Source of the DNA: Frankiaceae bacterium
Lineage (GTDB): Bacteria > Actinomycetota > Actinomycetes > Mycobacteriales > SCTD01
NCBI GenBank assembly: GCA_026786045.1
Contig: JAJAYV010000164.1
Location: 1 to 14,936 of the forward strand
Direction: 5' to 3'
Length of the DNA stretch: 14,936 bases
The notes below the pieces were generated by a model. The model had not been told where the DNA came from, ran no database searches, and saw nothing but the letters and a program-made list of their open reading frames with translations. The position numbers and the translations under genes were made by a program. Positions 1 through 6,391 of this stretch are shown here, one piece after another (position 1 is the stretch's first letter; each line of letters opens with the position of its first letter).

Positions 1-1
1 C

Positions 2-2008
2 GCCCCCCCCCCGCCCAGCGCTGCGCCGACCGCTCCCGCCGAGCCGGTCGACCCGCAGGACGTGGACACCAGCCGGCAGAACGTCCTGCTCGACGAGGAC
101 GGCCAGCCGATCCTCGTGGGACCGGCGGCCCTGACCGGTGACGAGGGGGGCGACGCCAGCGTCGGCCGCGACACCACCGGCACCCAGCGCTTCGTCTCCG
201 TCGAGTTCCAGGGCAGTGGTGGCCGCGACTGGGAGGAGCTGACCGCGGCCGCGGCCTGCCAGCCCCCGCTCGACCCGCGTCGCCGCGTCGCGATCGTGCT
301 CGACGGCCAGGTCATCAGCTCGCCTCAGGTCGAGGGGACCGTGACGTGCGGCGTCGGCATCCAGGGCGGGACGACCTCGATCACCGGGGGGTTCACCCAG
401 GAGGAGGCCGACCAGCTGGCCGTCCTCATCAAGGGCGGTGCGCTGCCCGTCCCGGTCGAGGTCATCTCGCGCAGCACCGTCGGCCCGACCCTCGGCCAGG
501 ACGCCATCGACGCCAGCGTCGAGGCCGGCATCATCGGCCTCAGCCTGACCGCGATCTTCCTGATCGCCGTCTACCGCTTCGTCGGCTTCCTCGCCGCATT
601 CGCACTGGTGTCGTACGGCGTCATCTCCTACGGCACGCTGGTCGCCCTCGGGGCGACCTTGACCCTGCCCGGCCTCGGCGGTCTGCTGCTGTCGGCCGGC
701 CTCGCGATCGACGCCAACGTGCTGGTCTTCGAGCGCGCCCGCGAGGAGTTCGCGGCGTCCCGCCACAAGCGGCTGATGCCGGCGCTCGACAACGGCTTCA
801 GCAAAGCCTTCAGCGCCATCGCCGACTCCAACGTGACGACACTGCTGGCCGCCGGGCTGCTTTTCCTGCTCGCTTCCGGACCGGTCCGCGGCTTCGGTGT
901 CACCCTCGTCATCGGTGTTCTCGCGTCGGTCGTCTCGGCGCTGCTCGTCACCCGCGTGCTCACCGAGTTCGGGCTCAAGCGCGGCCTCGTCGCCAAGCGC
1001 CCGCGCCTGACCGGCCTGGCCAGCCTCGGCCGCTTCCGCGAGTGGCTCGAGGCCAAGCAGCCCGACCTCATGCAGCACAGCAAGAAGTACCTCGTCGGCG
1101 CCGCGATCGTGCTGCTCGTCGCGATCGCCGGCATGTTCGTGCGCGGCTTCAACTTCGGCGTGGAGTTCACCGGCGGCCGGGTCGTCGAGTTCGCGACCGA
1201 GCAGCCGGTCGACGTCGGCCAGGCCCGCGGTGCGGTCGAGGACGCCGGCTTCCCGACCGCCGTCGTCAGCCTCAGCAACGGCGAGGACATCTCGGTGCGC
1301 ACCGCCAACATCGACGATGAGCAGGTGGAGTCGATCCGCAGCGCGCTGGCCGACCTGGGTGGCGACGCCACCATCAGCACCGACGAGCTGGTGGGTCCGA
1401 CGCTGGGTGACGAACTGCGCACCAAGGCGATCATCGCGCTGGTCATCGCGCTGATCGCCCAGCTGGCCTACCTGGCGATCCGCTTCCGGTGGACCTTCGC
1501 GGCCGGCACGGTGCTCGCGATGCTGCACGACGTGGTCCTGGTGATCGGCCTGTTCGCCTGGCTCGGCAAGCCGATCGACGGCATCTTCCTGGCCGCCGCC
1601 CTGACGATCATCGGTGTGTCTGTCAACGACTCGGTCGTCACCATGGACCGCATCCGCGAGACGTGGGCGGCCAACCGGACCAAGCCGCTGCGCTCGGTGG
1701 TCAACTCGGCGATCATCGCGACCGCGCCGCGCACGATCAACACCGGCCTCGGCGCGTTCTTCATCCTCGCCGCACTCACGGTCCTCGGCGGGCGTTCGCT
1801 GACCGACTTCGCTCTCGCGCTGCTCGTCGGCCTCATCGTCGGCACGTACTCCTCGGCGTTCGTCGCGTCGCCGCTGATGATGCTGCTGGAGAAGCGCAAC
1901 GCCGCGCCGCCGCCGATGCCCAAGCGCAAGACGACCAGCGACGCCCCGCGTACCCGCCGGGCCCCGGCCCGCACGGTGGGGGTCTCCCGGCAGGGCGGCA
2001 CCGTCTAG
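2..2008 (+). CDS. secDF: Fused SecD-SecF protein translocase subunit (5' end cut by window)
   Basis: Accessory membrane subunit of the Sec translocon; the family uses the proton gradient to help pull exported proteins across the membrane. The frame is open from base 2, so the gene starts upstream; the GTG at 62 is internal. Counting that codon as residue 1, a Pro/Ala-rich linker precedes it, an extracytoplasmic P1 portion covers about 1-135 (with two cysteines, C66 and C96), and the SecD membrane half follows with VGPTLG at 140-145 and IDANVLVFER at 216-225, where the Asp is the family's conserved membrane Asp. The SecF half begins near 340, with NFGVEFTGG at 364-372, a second VGPTLG at 444-449 and VNDSVVTMDRIRE at 521-533. 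The C-terminus is a basic, Pro-rich cytoplasmic tail. SecD and SecF lie in one frame with no stop between them. Many actinobacteria keep them as two genes, so this may be an additional fused copy (inference). Confidence 0.93.
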   Translation, partial: APPPPSAAPTAPAEPVDPQDVDTSRQNVLLDEDGQPILVGPAALTGDEGGDASVGRDTTGTQRFVSVEFQGSGGRDWEELTAAAACQPPLDPRRRVAIVLDGQVISSPQVEGTVTCGVGIQGGTTSITGGFTQEEADQLAVLIKGGALPVPVEVISRSTVGPTLGQDAIDASVEAGIIGLSLTAIFLIAVYRFVGFLAAFALVSYGVISYGTLVALGATLTLPGLGGLLLSAGLAIDANVLVFERAREEFAASRHKRLMPALDNGFSKAFSAIADSNVTTLLAAGLLFLLASGPVRGFGVTLVIGVLASVVSALLVTRVLTEFGLKRGLVAKRPRLTGLASLGRFREWLEAKQPDLMQHSKKYLVGAAIVLLVAIAGMFVRGFNFGVEFTGGRVVEFATEQPVDVGQARGAVEDAGFPTAVVSLSNGEDISVRTANIDDEQVESIRSALADLGGDATISTDELVGPTLGDELRTKAIIALVIALIAQLAYLAIRFRWTFAAGTVLAMLHDVVLVIGLFAWLGKPIDGIFLAAALTIIGVSVNDSVVTMDRIRETWAANRTKPLRSVVNSAIIATAPRTINTGLGAFFILAALTVLGGRSLTDFALALLVGLIVGTYSSAFVASPLMMLLEKRNAAPPPMPKRKTTSDAPRTRRAPARTVGVSRQGGTV

Positions 2009-2011
2009 CCG

Positions 2012-2026
2012 CCGGCCCGGGGCCGG
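2012..2026. repeat. GC-only inverted repeat after secDF
   Basis: CCGGCCC and GGGCCGG are separated by a single G, four bases after the secDF stop codon. It could form a compact hairpin (CCGG stem) and weakly terminate or pause transcription. There is no T-tract, and the antiporter gene starts only 31 nt further on, so read-through is equally likely. Confidence 0.25.
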
Positions 2027-2044
2027 GGGAGCAGCAGCGACGAC

Positions 2045-2050
2045 AGGAGG
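2045..2050 (+). promoter_or_regulatory. Perfect Shine-Dalgarno AGGAGG of the antiporter gene
   Basis: AGGAGG lies 7 nt before the GTG at 2058 and fixes that start. It is the clearest ribosome binding site in the window; seven other genes here have no recognisable one. Confidence 0.85.
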
Positions 2051-2057
2051 CGGGCCG

Positions 2058-3548
2058 GTGGACGAGAGCGTCAACCTCATCCTGCTGGTCGCCTGTGTCC
2101 TGCTGCTCGTCAGCGTCGTCGCGGTGCGGCTGTCACACCGCACCGGCCTGCCGGTCCTGCTCGTCTACCTCGGGATCGGACTGGCGGTCGGCGAGGCGGG
2201 GCTCGGCATCGAGTTCTCCGACTACGAGCTGACCGCCGACCTCGGCCTCATCGCGCTGGCGGTGATCCTGGCCGAGGGCGGCCTGACCACCCGCTGGTCC
2301 AGGATGCGCCCGGTGCTCCCGCACGCCCTCGTGCTGGCGACCGTCGGCGTCGCCATCAGCGTCGGCGTGGTCGCCGCCGCCGGCCACTACCTGCTCGGGC
2401 TGGAGTGGCGGACCGCCGTCATCCTGGGCGCCGTCATCGGCTCGACCGACGCGTCGGCGGTCTTCTCCGTGTTGCGGCGGCTGCCGCTGGACACCCGCGT
2501 CGCCGCCAAGCTCGAGGCGGAGTCCGGGCTCAACGACGCGCCCGTCGCCGTTCTGGTCGTGCTGGCGTCCTCGCCGGCGTGGCAGACCACGTCGGTGTGG
2601 GCGGGGCTCGGCCAGATCGGCTACGAGCTGCTGGCCGGCGCCGTGGTCGGACTGGCCCTCGGCTGGGCCGGCCGCCAGCTGCTCGCGCGGGTGGCGCTCC
2701 CGACGGCCGGCCTCTACCCCCTCGCCGGCCTCGCTCTCGTCCTGCTGGCCTACTCCGCCGGCACCGCGCTGCATGCCAGCGGCTTCATGGCCGCCTACCT
2801 GGCCGGTCTGGTCCTGGGCAACGGCCAGCTGCCGCACCGCCGGACCGTGCTCGGCTTCGCCGGCTCGATGGCGCTCATGGCCGAGGTCGGCCTCTACGTC
2901 CTGCTCGGCCTGCTCGCCTCGCCCGAGCGGCTGCCCGACGCCGTCGGGCCGGCCCTGCTCGTCAGCGCAGTCGCCGTGCTCGTCGCCCGGCCGTTGGCGG
3001 TGGTGGCCTCGCTGCTGCCGTTCCGGGTGCCCTGGCGCGAGCAGCTGTTCGTCTCCTGGGCCGGACTGCGCGGGGCGGTGCCCATCGTGCTGACCACCAT
3101 CCCGATCACCGAGCAGGTCGCCGGCGCAGAGCGGGTCCTGGACGTCGTCTTCGTGCTCGTCGTGCTGCTCACGCTCGTGCAGGCCCCGACGCTGCCGCTG
3201 CTGGGCCGGCGGCTGCGCCTGGTCCACGCCGGGCAGGCGACCGAGGTCGAGGTCGAGGTCGCGCCGCTGGACCAGATGCGGGCCGATCTGCTCCAGGTCC
3301 GGGTCGGGCCCGGTTCGCGGCTGCACGGCGTCTACGTCGAGGAGCTCCGGCTGCCGCCCGGAGCCCACGTGACGCTCATCGTGCGCGACGGCAAGGCCGT
3401 GGTGCCCGGCCCGTACACGCACTTCGTCACCGGCGACCAGCTGCTCGTCGTCGTGAGCAGCCACGTCCGGGACCGGGCCGAGGCGCGGCTGCGGGCCGTC
3501 GACCGCGGCGGCAAGCTGGCTCGCTGGACCGGCGAGACCGGCGCCTGA
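2058..3548 (+). CDS. CPA1-family K+(Na+)/H+ antiporter with C-terminal TrkA-C domain
   Basis: Cation/proton antiporter of the inner membrane, 496 aa, resembling NhaP2/CvrA-type potassium/proton antiporters. About twelve hydrophobic segments fill residues 5-385. The ion-binding region is recognisable: LGAVIGSTDASAVFSVLR at 123-140 (Asp131) and LEAESGLNDAP at 152-162 (Asp160), both typical of CPA1. WAGLRGAVPIVL at 334-345 is another family motif. Residues 395-480 are hydrophilic and fit a TrkA-C (RCK-C) regulatory domain, which in relatives senses ligands and gates transport. The GTG start is chosen for the AGGAGG 7 nt upstream. It follows secDF by 49 nt on the same strand and may be cotranscribed. 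Ion preference (K+ or Na+) cannot be read from the sequence. Confidence 0.9.
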   Translation: MDESVNLILLVACVLLLVSVVAVRLSHRTGLPVLLVYLGIGLAVGEAGLGIEFSDYELTADLGLIALAVILAEGGLTTRWSRMRPVLPHALVLATVGVAISVGVVAAAGHYLLGLEWRTAVILGAVIGSTDASAVFSVLRRLPLDTRVAAKLEAESGLNDAPVAVLVVLASSPAWQTTSVWAGLGQIGYELLAGAVVGLALGWAGRQLLARVALPTAGLYPLAGLALVLLAYSAGTALHASGFMAAYLAGLVLGNGQLPHRRTVLGFAGSMALMAEVGLYVLLGLLASPERLPDAVGPALLVSAVAVLVARPLAVVASLLPFRVPWREQLFVSWAGLRGAVPIVLTTIPITEQVAGAERVLDVVFVLVVLLTLVQAPTLPLLGRRLRLVHAGQATEVEVEVAPLDQMRADLLQVRVGPGSRLHGVYVEELRLPPGAHVTLIVRDGKAVVPGPYTHFVTGDQLLVVVSSHVRDRAEARLRAVDRGGKLARWTGETGA

Positions 3549-3580
3549 GGGAACGCCCGCCCGCCCTGGCCGGTTGCACA

Positions 3581-3605
3581 GGTCAGACGCTCGCATCCTC
3601 TGACC
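3581..3605. repeat. Inverted repeat between antiporter and msrA
   Basis: GGTCAGA (3581-3587) and TCTGACC (3599-3605) are perfect 7-bp arms around an 11-nt loop. Part of the left arm, CAGACG (3584-3589), can instead pair with CGTCTG (3612-3617), which touches the msrA ribosome binding site. It may terminate the antiporter transcript, act as an operator, or control msrA translation; no T-tract follows it. Confidence 0.4.
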
Positions 3606-3616
3606 CCTGACCGTCT

Positions 3617-3620
3617 GGAG
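3617..3620 (+). promoter_or_regulatory. GGAG ribosome binding site of msrA
   Basis: GGAG ends 8 nt before the GTG at 3629 and supports that start. It immediately follows a CGTCTG that could pair with the upstream repeat arm. Confidence 0.6.
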
Positions 3621-3628
3621 CCCCGCCC

Positions 3629-4297
3629 GTGTGGAACCCGTTCAGCAAGCCCGCCATGCCCACCGCCGAGACGGCCCTGCCCGGCCGGACCGCACCGGTC
3701 CCGGTGCCGGACAGGCACGAGGTCCTCGGCACGCCGATGACCGGCCCGTGGCCGGAGGGCGCCGAGGTCCTCTACGTCGCCATGGGCTGCTTCTGGGGCG
3801 CTGAGCGCATCTTCTGGCAGCTGCCGGGCGTGATCAGCACCGCCGCGGGCTACACCGGCGGCTTCACGGCGCACCCTACGTACGAGGAGACGTGCACCGG
3901 GCTGACCGGGCACACCGAGGCCGTCCAGGTCGTCTACGACCCGGCGAAGGTCGACGTCGAGACGCTCATGAAGGGGTTCTGGGAGAACCACGACCCGACC
4001 CAGCTCAACGGCCAGGGCAACGACCACGGCACGCAGTACCGCACCGCCGTCTACCCGACGACGGCCGGGCAGCTCGCGGTCGTCGAGGCCTCGCGGGCCC
4101 GCTACCAGGCCGCGCTGACCGCCCGCGGCTTCGGCGAGATCACCACCGAGGTCCTGATGTTCGAGCAGGCCGGCCCCTGGTACTACGCCGAGGCCCACCA
4201 CCAGCAGTACCTGCACAAGAACCCCGGCGGCTACTGCAACCACGGCTTCTGCCAGGTGGCGTACGACCGGCAGGGCACGACCGGCGTCACCGCGTAG
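3629..4297 (+). CDS. msrA: Peptide methionine sulfoxide reductase MsrA
   Basis: Reduces methionine-S-sulfoxide in proteins and as free amino acid, repairing oxidative damage in the cytosol with electrons from thioredoxin. The protein is 222 aa, about the length of long MsrA forms such as that of E. coli. GCFWGAE at 53-59 holds the catalytic Cys54. YTGG at 75-78, HTEAVQVVYDP at 95-105 and the H-GTQYR stretch around 133-138 are family signatures. The C-terminal NPGGYCNHGFC at 198-208 provides two resolving cysteines (Cys203, Cys208), so this is a three-cysteine enzyme. The N-terminal 45 residues are Pro-rich with no signal peptide. The GTG start has GGAG 8 nt upstream. It converges on the phosphatase gene, with 40 nt between the stop codons. 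Confidence 0.97.
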   Translation: MWNPFSKPAMPTAETALPGRTAPVPVPDRHEVLGTPMTGPWPEGAEVLYVAMGCFWGAERIFWQLPGVISTAAGYTGGFTAHPTYEETCTGLTGHTEAVQVVYDPAKVDVETLMKGFWENHDPTQLNGQGNDHGTQYRTAVYPTTAGQLAVVEASRARYQAALTARGFGEITTEVLMFEQAGPWYYAEAHHQQYLHKNPGGYCNHGFCQVAYDRQGTTGVTA

Positions 4298-4327
4298 CAG
4301 GCGGTCGGCGCGCGGCCCGAGCACGCG

Positions 4328-4352
4328 CAGCGCGAGGCTAGCCCGCGCGCTG
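4328..4352. terminator. Palindrome between convergent msrA and phosphatase genes
   Basis: CAGCGCG (4328-4334) and CGCGCTG (4346-4352) are perfect 7-bp arms around an 11-nt loop that contains the palindrome GGCTAGCC (4336-4343). It spans the TAG stop of the minus-strand phosphatase gene (4338-4340). Position between two convergent genes suggests a bidirectional terminator, but neither side has a T-tract. Confidence 0.4.
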
Positions 4353-5543
4353 GGCGACGACCAGGGGCTGCGGCCCGGCCCACTCGACCAGCAGCAGCGT
4401 GGCGTCGTCCCGCAGCCGCTCGCCCTGGAAGTCCAGGCAGCCGACGACCAGCCGGCGCAGCACCTCGGAGGCGAGCAGCCCCGAGGCGCTCTCGCGCACG
4501 AACAGGTCGACGAGCCGCTCCACGCCGAACTCCTCGCCCTCCGGGGAGCGGGCCTCGACGACGCCGTCGGTGTAGAGCAGCACCCGGTCGCCGGGCTGGA
4601 GCGCGACCTCGACGGGCTCCACCGTCTCGTCGCGCGGCACCAGGCCCAGGCCGAGGGGCAGCGCGGCGATCGGGACCGTCTCGGCCAGCACGCTTCCGTC
4701 GCGCAGGACGACCGGGCTGGGGTGGCCGGCCGACAGCCAGCTGGACCGACCTTCGACGACGTCGAGCTGGGCGACCAGCGCGGTGACGAAGGAGTCGCCC
4801 ATGAGCCCGGCAACCGCGCCGTCCATCGTGCCGAGCATCGAGGGCAGCGCCACCTCGGTGCGGCGGGCGTGCCGGTAGGCGCCGACGGCCAGCCCGGCGA
4901 GCACGCTGCTGGGCAGCCCCTGACCAATCGCGTCGAAGACGGCGATGTCGAGCACCGAGCCGTTGAGCGCGTAGTCGAAGCAGTCGCCGCCGACCTGGTA
5001 CGCCGGTTCGAGCAGGCCGGCCACGGTGGTGCCGCCGCTGGCGAAGGTGAGCGGCGGCAGCAGGCTCCACTGCATCTCGGCGGCCAGGTCGAGGTCGCGG
5101 CGCCGGCGCTGGAGGTGGAAGCGGTCGGTGTAGGACGAGGACGCCAGCACCAGCAGGGCAGCCAGCAGTCCGAGCTCCTCGGCGAGCTCGCGGGTGTGCT
5201 CGTCCACCTCGTCGACGACCAGGGTCAGCACGCCGAGCCGCTGGGCCCGCTCGCTGACCGGCACCCAGACCTGCACGCCGTCGCCGGCCGGCGCCTCGAG
5301 TACCTCCTGGTTGCTGAAGCAGCGCCCGGCCATGGTGCCGATGACCGAGGCCGGCGGGACCTCGACGCCGTCCACCTGCTCGGGGGTCGGCTGCAGCACC
5401 AGCTGCTCGTAGTCGATCAGGTAGAGCACCAGCGCCCGGGCGCCGAAAGCCTGGGCGCCGTCCTCGAGCGTGGGGACCACGTCCTCCGGCGACCGCGCGT
5501 GCGCGGCACGCAGCAGGCGCGCGAACGCGCGCACGGTCGCCAT
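4338..5543 (-). CDS. SpoIIE/RsbU-type PP2C serine phosphatase
   Basis: Metal-dependent phosphoserine/phosphothreonine phosphatase of the SpoIIE class, 401 aa; relatives dephosphorylate anti-anti-sigma factors. Residues 20-135 look like a GAF-like sensor without close motif matches. An LQRRRRDLDLAAEMQWSLLP linker (144-163) carries the Q-x-x-LLP signature that precedes SpoIIE domains. The catalytic domain follows: GGDCFDY at 185-191, DAIGQGL at 204-210, SAGHPSP at 271-277, LLYTDGVVEAR at 322-332 and DDATLLLVEW at 379-388; these supply the usual metal-binding acids. The usual D-x-x-G-H-G reads DAIGQG here, with Gln for His. There are no membrane segments. The ATG at 5543 is preferred because GGGGGGA lies 5 nt upstream and the frame beyond it is low-complexity and overlaps the divergent gene. 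No anti-sigma partner is nearby. Confidence 0.9.
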   Translation of the reverse strand: MATVRAFARLLRAAHARSPEDVVPTLEDGAQAFGARALVLYLIDYEQLVLQPTPEQVDGVEVPPASVIGTMAGRCFSNQEVLEAPAGDGVQVWVPVSERAQRLGVLTLVVDEVDEHTRELAEELGLLAALLVLASSSYTDRFHLQRRRRDLDLAAEMQWSLLPPLTFASGGTTVAGLLEPAYQVGGDCFDYALNGSVLDIAVFDAIGQGLPSSVLAGLAVGAYRHARRTEVALPSMLGTMDGAVAGLMGDSFVTALVAQLDVVEGRSSWLSAGHPSPVVLRDGSVLAETVPIAALPLGLGLVPRDETVEPVEVALQPGDRVLLYTDGVVEARSPEGEEFGVERLVDLFVRESASGLLASEVLRRLVVGCLDFQGERLRDDATLLLVEWAGPQPLVVAQRAG

Positions 5544-5641
5544 GGTGGTCCCCCCGGGTGTCGGGACCAGTGTGCCGGACGCCGTCGTCGGCGGCGGCGG
5601 CCGGACGGGCGGGTCCAGCGGCCCGCGTGCCACCCTGTCCC

Positions 5642-6391
5642 GTGCCCCTGGCCCGGAACGCCGTGCTCGCCGGCGGCGTCGCCGTCTGGGTGCTCGTCGT
5701 GCTCGGGCTCGACACCGGCGCCTCGCTGGGCCAGCAGCGCCTGCTGGGCGCCGGCACCTGGCTGCTGCTTCTGGCCGCGCTGCACGGCGAGGACCGCGCC
5801 ACCCGCGTCCAGGTCGGCGTCGTCGTGGTCTTCGCGACCGTGATCGAGTACGTCTTCTCGCACGGGCTCGGCGTGTACGTCTACCGGCTCGACAACGTGC
5901 CGGCGTTCGTCCCGCCCGGGCACGGGCTGGTCTACCTCGCGGCGTTCGCGATCGGGCGCAGCGCCTGGGCGCACCGGCACCGCCGTCCGTTCATCGGCGC
6001 GACGCTGGTGGCCGGCGGCGGCTGGGCGCTCTGGGGCGTCACGCTCGCCGACCGGCCGGACGCGCTCGGGGCGTTCTGGTTCGGATGCCTGCTGCTGTTC
6101 GCCTGGAAGGGCCGCAGCCCGCTGCTGTACGCCGGCGCGTTCCTCGTCGTGTCTTACCTCGAGATCGTCGGGACGTCGCTCGGCACCTGGGCCTGGCAGC
6201 CCTACGACACGGTCACCGGGACCATCTCGATCGGCAACCCGCCGAGCGGGATCGCCGGTGGCTACGCGTGGTTCGACGCGGCCGCGCTGGCGCTCACGCC
6301 TCGGCTGCTGCTCTGGTGGGACAGGCGTCAGAACCAGGAGGTCTGCGTGTCCAGCGACGTGGTGTCCAGGCTCTCCAGCAGCGCGAGCTGA
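5642..6391 (+). CDS. Uncharacterised polytopic membrane protein
   Basis: I do not recognise a characterised family. From GTG 5642 the product is 249 aa with about seven hydrophobic segments (near 8-22, 36-48, 57-73, 92-105, 118-134, 143-157, 160-180). Distinctive polar patches are IEYVFSHGLGVYVYRLDN (68-85) with VPPGHGLVYL (90-99), and SYLEIVGTSLGTWAWQPYD (171-189) with IGNPPSGIAGGYAWFD (197-212); two membrane-embedded Glu (E69, E174) and His94 could be functional. The pattern of a Glu followed by GxxxGxY-like turns loosely recalls carotenoid hydratase/cyclase membrane proteins, but this is only an impression. In-frame GTG codons at 5558 and 5570 would lengthen it, with low-complexity sequence; 5642 puts the hydrophobic segment near the N-terminus. 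No Shine-Dalgarno is visible. Its last 21 codons overlap the acyl-CoA dehydrogenase gene on the other strand. Confidence 0.72.
   Translation: MPLARNAVLAGGVAVWVLVVLGLDTGASLGQQRLLGAGTWLLLLAALHGEDRATRVQVGVVVVFATVIEYVFSHGLGVYVYRLDNVPAFVPPGHGLVYLAAFAIGRSAWAHRHRRPFIGATLVAGGGWALWGVTLADRPDALGAFWFGCLLLFAWKGRSPLLYAGAFLVVSYLEIVGTSLGTWAWQPYDTVTGTISIGNPPSGIAGGYAWFDAAALALTPRLLLWWDRRQNQEVCVSSDVVSRLSSSAS

Noticed and set aside
2133..3596. 487-codon minus-strand frame opposite the antiporter
   Set aside because: Product is Gly/Gln/Asp/Arg-rich with no domain; the opposite strand encodes a full antiporter.
3332..4927. 531-codon minus-strand frame across the antiporter end, msrA and the phosphatase end
   Set aside because: It crosses three recognisable genes in a shadow frame and its product is Arg/Pro/Gly/Ser-rich without motifs.
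5558..5641. Start of the membrane protein at GTG 5558
   Set aside because: The added 28 residues are low-complexity Ala/Pro/Gly/Arg and would overlap the promoter region of the divergent phosphatase gene. It cannot be fully excluded.
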